Shown: in pieces, positions 1 through 8,170 of the stretch
Numbering within the stretch: the first letter of the stretch is position 1
Layout: every line of letters begins with the position of its first letter
DNA from: Thermococcus thioreducens
GTDB lineage: Archaea > Methanobacteriota_B > Thermococci > Thermococcales > Thermococcaceae
Direction: 5' to 3'
Assembly: GCF_002214545.1 (NCBI RefSeq)
Contig: NZ_CP015105.1
Location: 434,001-498,000, forward strand
Length of the DNA: 64,000 nucleotides
Program-made: the position numbers and the translations under genes
Notes under the pieces: model-generated
Seen by the model: only the letters and a program-made list of their open reading frames with translations
Told to the model about the DNA's origin: nothing
The model's database searches: none

Positions 1-1034
1 AAATTTGCCACGTAGCGGAGAATTTGGCTCTTCGCTACTCCCGGATCCCCAACAAGCAGAACGTGGCTCTCTCCCCTTAGCTTCGTCCCGTCCGGAAGAA
101 CCCTCTGCACACCGCCGAAGAGGGCCAGAGCTATGCCCTTCTTAACAGTCTTGTGGCCCCATATTGCAGGGGCTATTGAGTCCACTATCGCATCGACGAT
201 GTCCTTCCTCTTCGCCAGCTCGCGTATCTTCTGCTCGTCCTCCGGCGAGATTTCAAGCTCCTCTATCTCCTTGCTGAGCTGTTCGATGTGGTTTACCTCC
301 AGAACCTTCTTGAAAATGGGCCTCTTGTCCCTCTGCTCAAGGATGACGCGGAGGATTCCGGTGGCGAGAACCCTATCTCCGGGAAGGGCAGTATCCACCA
401 GGTCGTCGAGGAGTATCGCGTCAACGAAGCGGGGCATCTGGCCTCCCTTGAGGCTCTCCGGCCTGTCCTGCAACCTAAAGCTCTGGAAGTTTATGAAGCG
501 GCTCTTCTCGACGTCGAGGTCAACGTTCCTTGAGCCGCAGGCGTCGCATTTAGCCGGCTTGACTATGTTCTCGTAGGGCCTCTGTAGCCTTACCATCTCG
601 TTGCCGCAGTCCTTGCAGACGAATACAGCTTTCTCGACGAAGGGCTTCACCTCGCTCACGCGCGTGATTATGCCCTCCACCTGAATGAGCCGGTTTATGT
701 GCTCGCTCCCGAGTTCCTTGACGAGGAGAGTCCTCGGAAGGTTGTAGAACCTCGCGTGAACCTTGAACTCCTCCTCTTTGAGAAGGGGCGGCTCGCGGAG
801 GACTATTTGAATGGCATCCTCCGCGGCGAGTATGCTCTCCTCGGGGTTTTCGAGGAGCTCGCCAGCAAGCTCCGGGTCGAAGGAGTTGAGGTGCGTCCAG
901 TCTATCGCCAGCGAGCGCTTGGGGGTAACCGTAAGCAGGTCCTTGAGCTTGTTGAGATACACCTCGTTCCCGCTGTCGTCCACGTACTCCCTCAGAAAGC
1001 GAGCAAAGCGCTCTATCATGTCCTCCCTGTCCAT
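1..1034 (-). CDS. mcm: MCM replicative DNA helicase, N-terminal part (cut by window edge)
   Basis: This is the first 344 or so residues of an MCM helicase, the hexameric 3'-5' replicative helicase of archaea; the C-terminal half lies beyond the window. The N-terminal domain carries a four-cysteine zinc site (CKDCGNEM, then CDACGS about 20 residues on). The Walker A loop, GDPGVAKSQ, lies close to the window edge. The start ATG (complement of 1032-1034) overlaps the TGA of the upstream Gins23 gene by one base, so the two are translationally coupled. The gins23-mcm pairing is typical of Thermococcales and matches the MCM that is associated with GINS in T. kodakarensis. The ATPase core and arginine finger cannot be checked here. 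Confidence 0.95.
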   Translation of the reverse strand, partial: MDREDMIERFARFLREYVDDSGNEVYLNKLKDLLTVTPKRSLAIDWTHLNSFDPELAGELLENPEESILAAEDAIQIVLREPPLLKEEEFKVHARFYNLPRTLLVKELGSEHINRLIQVEGIITRVSEVKPFVEKAVFVCKDCGNEMVRLQRPYENIVKPAKCDACGSRNVDLDVEKSRFINFQSFRLQDRPESLKGGQMPRFVDAILLDDLVDTALPGDRVLATGILRVILEQRDKRPIFKKVLEVNHIEQLSKEIEELEISPEDEQKIRELAKRKDIVDAIVDSIAPAIWGHKTVKKGIALALFGGVQRVLPDGTKLRGESHVLLVGDPGVAKSQILRYVAN

Positions 1035-1528
1035 CAGTCCTCACCCAACCATTCGTTTCTGATCTTGGACAGCTGGAGATATATCCTCCTCTCTTCCGGT
1101 GAGAGCCTCGACAGCAGCTCCAGGCTGTTCGGCCTCAGCATAACCGCCTTCAGGATTTTGTTGAAGCGTATCGTCTTCAGGTGCTCCAGCTTCTTCTTCA
1201 GGTTGGCGAGCTTGGTCAGCTTGACGTTTATCGTCTCTATACTCTCTCCCGCGTTCATCCTAACGTAGTTTTCTAGATAATACATGTAGAACTCGGCCCT
1301 CTCGTACAGCCCCGCGGGGAGGGGCATCAGGGGCTCGTTCTCCCGCTCCTCGGCTATGGCCCGGTCTATCTCACCTATGACCTTGTCGGTCTCATCGATG
1401 ACATCAACCATCTTGGCCTCCCAGAGCTCCTTCGCCTTCCAGTCCTCGAGGAGAACGACATCGCCGGCGCTCCAGTCCCCAAGAGGACGGAGGATTTTAA
1501 CCGCTATGACGGCTCTACCCGTGAACAT
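1034..1528 (-). CDS. gins23: DNA replication complex GINS subunit Gins23
   Basis: Small subunit of the archaeal GINS complex, which joins MCM and the GAN/RecJ nuclease in the replisome. The protein is 164 residues if translation starts at the ATG after GGTGGTGTC; an upstream in-frame ATG at 1561 would add 11 residues but has no better ribosome-binding site. A small beta-type B domain comes first (VKILRPLGDWSAGDVV), followed by the helical A domain. This B-then-A order distinguishes Gins23 from Gins51. The stop codon overlaps the mcm start. The call is by domain order and by its position next to mcm. Confidence 0.85.
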   Translation of the reverse strand: MFTGRAVIAVKILRPLGDWSAGDVVLLEDWKAKELWEAKMVDVIDETDKVIGEIDRAIAEERENEPLMPLPAGLYERAEFYMYYLENYVRMNAGESIETINVKLTKLANLKKKLEHLKTIRFNKILKAVMLRPNSLELLSRLSPEERRIYLQLSKIRNEWLGED

Positions 1529-1648
1529 GACACCACCCTCTCGAATATACCCATACCCCATGATGCTTTTAACTTTACCCTAAGACGATGGGCCGTAAAT
1601 AACGGTTAACCCTATAAGCCCAGCACCGTAGATACCTGTGGTGAGAGC

Positions 1649-2161
1649 ATGCTGATAGGTATAATGAGCGATACCCATGACAACCTGCCGGCCATCTCCA
1701 AGGCGGTTGAGCTGTTCAACGGGAGGGACGTTGAGCTTGTAATCCACGCGGGTGACTACGTTGCCCCGTTCGTGGCCAGGGAACTCAAGAAGCTCAAGGC
1801 ACCGCTCAAGGGTGTCTTCGGCAACAACGACGGCGAAAGGAAGGGTCTCTACGAGGCGCTGGGGATCTACGATGAGATACTGGAAATCGAGGCTGACGGC
1901 ATGAAGATAGCGGTAACTCATGGCACCGATGAGCGCATCGTCCGTGCACTGGCCAGAAGCAGGCTCTACGACGTTGTCATAGTCGGCCACACCCACCGCT
2001 ACGAGATACGCGAGGAGGGAAGGACCATACTCGTCAACCCCGGCGAGGTCTGCGGCTACGTCAGCGGCGTGAGGAGCGTTGCCCTCCTGGACACCCGGAA
2101 GAGGGAGGTGCAGATAGTCAACCTCGACACCGGTGGGCTCCTGGGTGCAATGAGTCTCTAA
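1649..2161 (+). CDS. YfcE/MJ0936-type metallophosphoesterase
   Basis: A 170-residue calcineurin-like phosphodiesterase of the YfcE/MJ0936 family, which hydrolyses phosphodiester bonds with two divalent metals. All metal-binding motifs are intact: SDTHDN at the N terminus, HAGDYV near residue 33, GNNDGE near 59, HGTD near 91 and GHTHRY near 113. The start ATG follows GGTGAG. A TATA-like CCCTATAAG lies 35 bases upstream, and the gene appears monocistronic. The physiological substrate is unknown; members act in vitro on model phosphodiesters. It contrasts with the metal-site-deficient homologue at 63.1-63.9 kb. Confidence 0.9.
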   Translation: MLIGIMSDTHDNLPAISKAVELFNGRDVELVIHAGDYVAPFVARELKKLKAPLKGVFGNNDGERKGLYEALGIYDEILEIEADGMKIAVTHGTDERIVRALARSRLYDVVIVGHTHRYEIREEGRTILVNPGEVCGYVSGVRSVALLDTRKREVQIVNLDTGGLLGAMSL

Positions 2162-2245
2162 CGAGCGTCTCTACCGGACACCTCTGAAGGTCTGCCTCTC
2201 TGTGCTCTCGATTTTTGCCGCTTAAATATTAGAAAAGAACCGGCG

Positions 2246-3109
2246 ATGGGTATGGAGGATATACTGATTCCGAAGGAAAGGCGCGACGCTGTCGTGCTGA
2301 TAGGGGTGGACCGCGGTGAAAACGTGGAGTTCATAAAGGTCTACGCGGTCAGCGAGGAGAAGGCAGAGGAGACACTTGAGGCGTTCCTCAACGCTAAAGG
2401 CCTCTTTCCGGCTGACTACCGGCTCGTGGGCAGGGGCAGCGAGGAGGTTGGAGATAGGAAGGCGATAACAACGAAGAGCGAGGAAAAGCTGAGCTCATCC
2501 CTCGCCAGGCTCGGCCTCAGGCTCCTCTCCAACGGGGTTCTCTATCTGGATGGCATTGAAAGGGTCTACCAGCTCACCCTGGTTAGTGAAAAGCTCTACG
2601 CAAAGCTCAGGCGGATGAGGGAGTCACAGGGGGTCAAAAAGAGAGGGGGTTCCCTGTCCATATCGAGCGCCCTGAGCCTCGGCCTCCACACCCTGATAGT
2701 CAACTGGAGGGGGATAAACGTTGAGCCTCTGGTTCCTGAAGATGCGACCCTTTTGAGGGAGCCCTCCCCGGCGGAGGTTCTTGAGGCCATGAAAACCAGC
2801 CCCCAGGTTGTAGTTGAGACGGTCTTCCCCGAGAAGTACTTCGCGGTTCCCTTTGGGGTGCGCATTAAAATCCCTCCCCTCTCGAAGGAGGAGTTCGCAC
2901 GGGAGCTTGAGGACAGGATAGGGGTTCAGGTTGATGAGAACATGCTGGACGACTATCCCGCAGAGCTGCTGAACTACCGGAGCATTGAGAGCATAGCCCA
3001 TATCGTTGAGGAGCTCTTGAAGATGGGGGTCGACAAGGAGAAAGCCCTGGAGACTGCCATATTCGTGAACCTCGGATTCGTTCCATCGGACTTCAGGCTT
3101 GAGGACTAG
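2246..3109 (+). CDS. Uncharacterised Thermococcales protein, 287 aa
   Basis: A 287-residue soluble protein that I do not recognise. There is no signal peptide or membrane segment. The first 120 residues alternate strands and helices and include a Ser/Gly-rich stretch (GSLSISSALSLG near 135). The C-terminal third is strongly acidic and helical (SIESIAHIVEELLKMG). The start could be the ATG at 2246 or the one two codons later. A TATA-like CTTAAATATTA lies 20-25 bases upstream, so the mRNA would be nearly leaderless. Its stop overlaps the stop of the convergent gene by four bases (CTAG gives a TAG on each strand). Confidence 0.7.
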   Translation: MGMEDILIPKERRDAVVLIGVDRGENVEFIKVYAVSEEKAEETLEAFLNAKGLFPADYRLVGRGSEEVGDRKAITTKSEEKLSSSLARLGLRLLSNGVLYLDGIERVYQLTLVSEKLYAKLRRMRESQGVKKRGGSLSISSALSLGLHTLIVNWRGINVEPLVPEDATLLREPSPAEVLEAMKTSPQVVVETVFPEKYFAVPFGVRIKIPPLSKEEFARELEDRIGVQVDENMLDDYPAELLNYRSIESIAHIVEELLKMGVDKEKALETAIFVNLGFVPSDFRLED

Positions 3110-3696
3110 CCCCTTAGGGCCTTGAAGTACTCCTTCACTGCATCTCTGAATTCGGAATTGTGCTTGCCGAGGGCGGCGTTTACGAGCTCCCTCAGCCCGG
3201 CCTCGCCGGAGAGGTAGCTTACGAGCAGTGCCTCGTCAACGCTCAGCTCGGCCAGAAAGTCCGTCTTGGCCAGAAACTCGGAGCGGTCACAGGTGCGTTC
3301 CCTGAGTTCCATAAGTCTCTTAAGGTGAGGGCGTACTTTTTCCTCCCTCTTCTCAAACTCCAGCCAGTCGATTGAGAGTCCCTCTCCAGGGGAGATGTAT
3401 CTGCCTGGGCTTTCAAGGTACGGCTTCAGCCTTGCGCCGAGCTTGGAGTTCAGGAGCTTTTTACAGAACCCCTCAATGGCACCGTAGTCGTCCCCAAGGC
3501 GCTTTTTGTCCACTATGTCCAGGGCATCGAAGAGGGCTATTCCCGTGAGATAGCAGAGGGCCGCGAAGGGGGCTCTGGGGAGGGTTATGAGGCCCTCTTT
3601 CACCTCAACTTTTTCGCCTTCCCTTCTCTCAAGGCCCTCCAAGAGCATCCCGAGGGGATAGCTCAGGCTTTTAATGCAGAACTCAAGCTCGTCCAT
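3106..3696 (-). CDS. Uncharacterised helical protein, 196 aa
   Basis: A 196-residue, mostly helical and charged protein of unknown function. I start it at the ATG preceded by GGTGGTGTTAAT; the open frame extends further but the extra N-terminal part has no ribosome-binding site and a non-protein-like composition. Residues 30-55 contain a hydrophobic helix (APFAALCYLTGIALFDALDIV), which could be buried rather than membranous. It lies back-to-back with rtcA, separated by 88 bases that must hold both promoters, and it converges on the preceding unknown gene with a four-base overlap. No functional assignment is possible. Confidence 0.7.
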   Translation of the reverse strand: MDELEFCIKSLSYPLGMLLEGLERREGEKVEVKEGLITLPRAPFAALCYLTGIALFDALDIVDKKRLGDDYGAIEGFCKKLLNSKLGARLKPYLESPGRYISPGEGLSIDWLEFEKREEKVRPHLKRLMELRERTCDRSEFLAKTDFLAELSVDEALLVSYLSGEAGLRELVNAALGKHNSEFRDAVKEYFKALRG

Positions 3697-3730
3697 ATTA
3701 ACACCACCGAAAATTCGTCCCATTGAGTAA

Positions 3731-4819
<1,089 letters not shown>

Positions 4820-4866
4820 CGAAGATGTTAAATATGCGCGGAACGAAACACCTTCCGGGTGTAAGG

Positions 4867-5059
4867 ATGGAAAGTGTCGAATATATATATATATGACGAA
4901 CACGGACGGATCAAAGGAGTCATAGTCCCTCCCGAGCTCTGGGAGAAACTGAAGGGAGAGCTCTTTGAGCCCTCACGATACAGGGGAATCTACAAGGGCA
5001 GAAAAGACCTTGAGAGAAGCCTGAGGGAGCTGAGGGACGAATGGGAGAGGGTTTTCTGA
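4867..5059 (+). CDS. VapB-like antitoxin, start region disrupted by an (AT)7 repeat
   Basis: A small acidic/basic protein of about 61 residues (core: GRIKGVIVPPELWEKLKGEL) directly upstream of a PIN-domain toxin, which it overlaps by 19 bases; the context makes it the cognate antitoxin. The well-placed ATG at 4867 (GGGTG five bases upstream) reads MESVEYIYI and then hits a TGA just after an (AT)7 run. The open frame instead needs GTG at 4874, which has a poor site. One more AT unit, or two fewer, would put the ATG in frame. Either expression depends on the GTG, or the locus switches by repeat slippage, or the assembled repeat is one unit short. Confidence 0.65.
4881..4894 (+). repeat. (AT)7 dinucleotide microsatellite in antitoxin start region
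   Basis: Seven AT units directly after codons 1-4 of the ATG frame. Their number decides whether the best start codon is in frame with the antitoxin. Such runs are uncommon inside coding starts elsewhere in this window. Confidence 0.9.
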
Positions 5060-5505
5060 TCGACACGAACATTTTAATCTATTATCTCGCCGACGCCATT
5101 CCTAAGGAGGAGCTCCCTAAGGTAGAGGAAATCCTTCGGAAGAGCTTTAACGTCTCCATCATCACCAAGATAGAGTTCCTCGGCTGGAAAGGCCACACTC
5201 CGGAGGGCTTTGAGAAATCTAAGGAGTTCATAAGCTTCGCGCACGTCATACCTCTCACCGATGAGATAGCAGATATTGCCATCGAACTCCGGAGAAAGGT
5301 TAAAGTAAAGCTCCCCGATGCTGTTATAGCAGCCACTGCATTGAGGCACAACCTCACGCTTGTTACAAGGAACGTTAGGGATTTTGAGAATGTGGAGGGG
5401 CTGAGGATATACAACCATTCGAAAGGGTTGATATGGGGGGTTAGCTCTCCTTTGCCTTCTTCATTCCGAGTTCGACGCCCTTGGCTATGGCCTCTTTCAT
5501 CATGA
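5041..5505 (+). CDS. PIN-domain toxin (VapC-like ribonuclease)
   Basis: A PIN-domain protein, the fold of VapC toxins that cleave RNA with Mg2+ held by acidic residues. The signature FLIDTNILIYYL supplies the first aspartate, TKIEF the glutamate, LPDAVIAATAL the third acid and VTRNVRDFE the last. Its frame overlaps the 3' end of the antitoxin, so the pair is co-translated. The body ends normally near residue 125. The last 25 residues (proline/arginine/tryptophan-rich) run 65 bases into the 3' end of the convergent membrane-protein gene and look like a read-through extension rather than part of the fold. Confidence 0.85.
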   Translation: MGEGFLIDTNILIYYLADAIPKEELPKVEEILRKSFNVSIITKIEFLGWKGHTPEGFEKSKEFISFAHVIPLTDEIADIAIELRRKVKVKLPDAVIAATALRHNLTLVTRNVRDFENVEGLRIYNHSKGLIWGVSSPLPSSFRVRRPWLWPLSS

Positions 5506-5809
5506 GTTCTTGGAACTTGAGTTTTAGCTGTTCTCTTCCGTGCCTGAGCCACATTAATATAACTCCAGTTGCTCCCCACGATAGGTATCCAAAAAGAGGG
5601 ACAATCAGAGTCATGCCCAGAGAAAAGAGACTCAATCCAAGCCCCGTTGCTATTATGTATTTAAGGCTCCTGTTGAGAGCATCTTGAAGCTCATAGTAAT
5701 AAGGTTCGGGCTTTTTAATGATCTCATTGGGCCAAGAGATCCATTCCGCATATAATAGGGGAATTACAGCACTGATCATAAGGTAAATGGCCGCCGAGGA
5801 AATTGCCAT
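5441..5809 (-). CDS. Small membrane protein of divergent toxin-antitoxin cassette A
   Basis: A 122-residue membrane protein of unknown function. Hydrophobic segments lie at about residues 5-23, 50-70 and 72-88, followed by a highly charged cytoplasmic tail rich in Lys/Glu. It is transcribed away from the UPF0175/DUF3368 pair through the shared control region at 5810-5880. On the minus strand a GGAGGGAGGAAGGAA tract precedes the ATG, and an AT-rich TATA-like stretch lies about 25 bases upstream, so the transcript would be nearly leaderless. It converges on and overlaps the PIN toxin. It is not obviously homologous to the membrane protein of cassette B. Confidence 0.7.
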   Translation of the reverse strand: MAISSAAIYLMISAVIPLLYAEWISWPNEIIKKPEPYYYELQDALNRSLKYIIATGLGLSLFSLGMTLIVPLFGYLSWGATGVILMWLRHGREQLKLKFQELMMKEAIAKGVELGMKKAKES

Positions 5810-5880
5810 TTCCTTCCTCCCTCCGGGTATTTATGTATTTCCCTCCTCCCGGAGGGTATAATATGGCGAAGGCGTTAAAT
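5810..5880. promoter_or_regulatory. Divergent promoter/operator, copy A
   Basis: A 71-base control region between the membrane-protein gene and the UPF0175 antitoxin. It is about 90% identical (64 of 71 by eye) to 7252-7322. It contains a perfect inverted repeat, CCCTCCGGG at 5819-5827 and CCCGGAGGG at 5848-5856, with a TATA-like TATTTATG between the arms serving the left gene and GGGTATAATAT just right of the second arm serving the right operon. A dimeric repressor, for instance the antitoxin itself, could cover both promoters; that is inference. Confidence 0.7.
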
Positions 5881-5912
5881 CCCGCCTGCCATAACATTAA
5901 ATCGGTGGGAGA

Positions 5913-6164
5913 ATGGGGAAGAAAGTAGTCGTCGAGCTTCCGGGAATGGTGAAGATACCCGACGAGGAAATCGAGAAGAGAGTTAAGGTTGAGCTTGCAC
6001 TCCGGCTGTACGAAAAGGGCATACTCTCCTTTGGGCAGGCGAGAAGGCTCGCTGGAGTGAGCAAGTGGGAGTTCATTGAACTCCTCGCAAAAGAAGGTGC
6101 GGGGATTACCTACGACGAGGAGGAGCTTGAAAACGATTTGAGTGCTCTGGAGGGACTCTCGTGA
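5913..6164 (+). CDS. UPF0175 family antitoxin, cassette A
   Basis: An 83-residue UPF0175 (PF03683) protein, a family found as antitoxins next to PIN-like toxins. After a beta-rich N terminus (VVVELPGMVKIP) comes a helix-turn-helix-like segment, LALRLYEKGILSFGQARRLAG followed by VSKWEFIELLAK, suited to DNA binding and autoregulation. The last four bases overlap the GTG start of the DUF3368 gene, so the two are coupled. It is a paralogue of the protein at 7355-7600. Confidence 0.88.
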   Translation: MGKKVVVELPGMVKIPDEEIEKRVKVELALRLYEKGILSFGQARRLAGVSKWEFIELLAKEGAGITYDEEELENDLSALEGLS

Positions 6165-6646
6165 GGGTTGCTGTGAACTCGTCTCCCCTCATCTTCCTCG
6201 CCAAGCTGAAGTTGCTCAATATCCTGAAAGAGCTTTTCGATGAGGTCTACATCACCGACGCCGTTTATCAAGAGACGGTTGTAGAAGGCGCTGGACATGA
6301 GGAGGCGATTGACATCGAAAACGCAGGTTTTCTGAAGAGGGCTTCAGTTGGAAACCAGAGGGTCGTCAAGTTCCTGCTTGAGATGATTGACCACGGTGAG
6401 GCCGAGACGATAGCCTTTGCCATTGAAAACGACGTTGATTTGGTCGTTCTCGACGACAAGGACGCGAGAAAAGTCGCGAGGGGCTTTGGGTTGAGGGTGA
6501 CGGGAACCCTCGGGCTGCTTCTCCTTGCCAGAAGAAAGGGGCTGATTGATGCTATTGAACCTTACATCGAGGAACTCAGGAAGAACGGCTTTAGAATCTC
6601 TGATGAAGTCGTGCGGAAAATACTGGAAAGCGCTGGAGAGCTTTAG
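6161..6646 (+). CDS. DUF3368 PIN-like toxin, cassette A
   Basis: A 161-residue DUF3368 (PF11848) protein, a PIN-related nuclease family paired with UPF0175 antitoxins. The N-terminal strand VAVNSSPLIFLAKL has Asn where classical PIN proteins have Asp, which is common in this family. The acidic centre HGEAETIAFAI and the LVVLDDKDARKVA motif are present. It starts at GTG inside the antitoxin stop codon. The 3' end overlaps the convergent membrane gene of cassette B by four bases (CTTTAG context), the same geometry seen after the second toxin. Confidence 0.87.
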   Translation: MRVAVNSSPLIFLAKLKLLNILKELFDEVYITDAVYQETVVEGAGHEEAIDIENAGFLKRASVGNQRVVKFLLEMIDHGEAETIAFAIENDVDLVVLDDKDARKVARGFGLRVTGTLGLLLLARRKGLIDAIEPYIEELRKNGFRISDEVVRKILESAGEL

Positions 6647-7251
6647 ATTTTGATTGAAATCTCTGCTTTGTCGCTCTTCTTGAGCTGGATTGCTAAGAGG
6701 GCCTTTCTGATAGATCTCTTCCTGAGGAAGAAGATAACTGTCAATATAAACCCCAGCAGGGAACCAATTGATGAAACGAATATCAACAACCAGAACAGAG
6801 ACCAGTTCTTTATCACTACTGTCCCCGTTGTAATTCCGAGTTCAATGAACGCTGTCCATATTCCAAGTAGCAACCAGCTTATCAAAGCTATATTCAACCC
6901 CTCATTGACATAAGGGAGGCACTCGGAATAGGCAGCCCTAATAATCTCTATGTCCGAAACGTCTTCATCCCTGTTGTCCTTGGTGTAAGCTTCAACGAAT
7001 CTGTCTGGGTCTGCATGAATAAAGAATGCCATGATAAGGCCAAGGAACAGAATGCCGATTCCAACTGCCACACCGCTCATTCCCACAATTGTTCCCCAAG
7101 AGCTTTTGTTAAGATCAATGGCCAGAATTGTTGCTCCAACTCCAAAACCAAAAGAGATTACAAGGAACGCAATCCAGGGTTTTACATCAGCGTCCCAACC
7201 TTTTATTCGACTTACTAACTCTCCAACGTTCCTTCCTGCCTTAGCTTCCAT
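6643..7251 (-). CDS. Four-helix membrane protein of divergent toxin-antitoxin cassette B
   Basis: A 202-residue integral membrane protein with four hydrophobic segments at about residues 26-45, 55-80, 118-140 and 150-176, and a basic tail ending KAEISIKI. An acidic loop (DRFVEAYTKDNRDEDVSDIEI) separates helices 2 and 3. It is transcribed divergently from the second UPF0175/DUF3368 pair through a control region nearly identical to copy A, although the protein differs from that of cassette A. The function is unknown; the genetic linkage suggests it is co-regulated with, or targeted by, the toxin-antitoxin pair. Confidence 0.75.
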   Translation of the reverse strand: MEAKAGRNVGELVSRIKGWDADVKPWIAFLVISFGFGVGATILAIDLNKSSWGTIVGMSGVAVGIGILFLGLIMAFFIHADPDRFVEAYTKDNRDEDVSDIEIIRAAYSECLPYVNEGLNIALISWLLLGIWTAFIELGITTGTVVIKNWSLFWLLIFVSSIGSLLGFILTVIFFLRKRSIRKALLAIQLKKSDKAEISIKI

Positions 7252-7322
7252 TTCCCTTCTCCCTCCGGGTATTTATAAATTTCCCTTCTCCCGAAGGGTA
7301 TAATATAGCGAAGGCGTTAAAT
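7252..7322. promoter_or_regulatory. Divergent promoter/operator, copy B
   Basis: The second copy of the 71-base control region. CCCTCCGGG at 7261-7269 and CCCGAAGGG at 7290-7298 form the same inverted repeat with one mismatch. TTTATAAATT between the arms is a clear TATA box for the left gene and GGGTATAATAT serves the right operon. Conservation stops abruptly after GCGAAGGCGTTAAAT, before the ribosome-binding region, so the conserved unit is the regulatory part. Confidence 0.7.
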
Positions 7323-7354
7323 ACCTGGAAGCCCCAATATCCCCAGGTGGAAAA

Positions 7355-7600
7355 ATGGAGATAGTCATACCCGATGACGTCCTTGTGTCCATCAAGCTTC
7401 CCAGGGCAGAGATGGAGAGGGAGCTGAAGCTTGAGTTAGCATTGATTCTCTACTCGAAGGGTGCTCTATCCCTGGGAAAGGCGGCAAGGTTGGCTGGCCT
7501 CACGAAGAGGGAGTTTTTAGAGGAGCTTGCGAGGAGAAAGATCCCAAGGCACTACACCGAGAGAGAGCTTGAGGAGAATCTGGAGTTTGCCCGTGGTTAG
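7355..7600 (+). CDS. UPF0175 family antitoxin, cassette B
   Basis: An 81-residue UPF0175 protein with the same helix-turn-helix-like core as cassette A (LILYSKGALSLGKAARLAGL then TKREFLEELAR). The start ATG follows CAGGTGGAAAA. It is intact, although the toxin gene it overlaps (GTG at 7593) is interrupted, so it may now be an orphan antitoxin or a regulator of copy B and, because the operators are near-identical, of copy A as well. Confidence 0.87.
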   Translation: MEIVIPDDVLVSIKLPRAEMERELKLELALILYSKGALSLGKAARLAGLTKREFLEELARRKIPRHYTERELEENLEFARG

Positions 7601-8072
7601 CGACTCCACTCCACTGATTCACCTCGCCAAGATCGGGAGGCTTGAACTCCTGAGGGAGTTCTTTGGAGAGGTTTTCATTCCCTAGGCGGTTTGCAGGAAG
7701 TGCATGATTGAGGGCAAGAGTTCGGAGGATGCGAAACTCATCGAAAACGCCAGCTGGATTCGGGTTGAGAGGATACGCGACGAGAGACTTAAGAAGTCCC
7801 TCACGATAGAGCTCGACGAGGGCGAGAGCGAGGCGATAGTCCTGGCGATTGAAAAAGGGGCTGGGATACTTTTGATGGACGACTACGACGGCAGGGAGAT
7901 TGCCCGGGCTTTAGGGTTAAAAACCACAGGCACAATTGGAATCCTCCTGCGGGCGAAATTTGAGGGGAAGATTGAGAGCATAAAAGATGAGCTCGATAAG
8001 CTAAAAGAGACCGGCTTCTGGCTGAGCGAGGAGCTTTACGGGAGAATATTGAAGGAAGTAGGAGAGCTTTAG
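7593..8072 (+). pseudogene. DUF3368 toxin with in-frame TAG, cassette B
   Basis: Reading from GTG at 7593, overlapping the antitoxin stop, gives a normal DUF3368 N terminus (VVSDSTPLIHLAKIGRLELL). TAG at 7683-7685 replaces codon 31 in the segment GEVFIP*AVCRKC. The frame then continues unbroken to 8072 with all later motifs intact (EGESEAIVLAI, LLMDDYDGREIA). A single base change from GAG, AAG or CAG explains it, so inactivation is recent. The downstream ATG at 7704 lacks a ribosome-binding site and would lose the first catalytic strand. Thermococcales are not known to decode TAG. Confidence 0.85.
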
Positions 8073-8146
8073 ATTTTGATTGGCATCTCAGCTTTCCCAT
8101 TCTGGGGTTGTAGGAGCTTCTTGCCGTAGTCTTTCCACGGAATTCT
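8069..8146 (-). pseudogene. C-terminal remnant of a cassette membrane-protein gene
   Basis: Right after the interrupted toxin the opposite strand reads GKAEMPIKI and stop, matching the C terminus KAEISIKI and stop of the membrane gene at 6643-7251. It has the same stop-codon overlap with the toxin as in cassette A. Upstream the frame closes after about 25 codons and no membrane segments remain. It is best explained as the tail of a third cassette copy that was deleted. Confidence 0.6.
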
Positions 8147-8170
8147 TTAAATCAATGTGACAAAGACAAA

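Noticed and set aside
7683-7685. TAG as pyrrolysine or programmed read-through
   Set aside because: Thermococcales are not known to have pyrrolysine machinery and no special downstream element is visible; a nonsense mutation is simpler.
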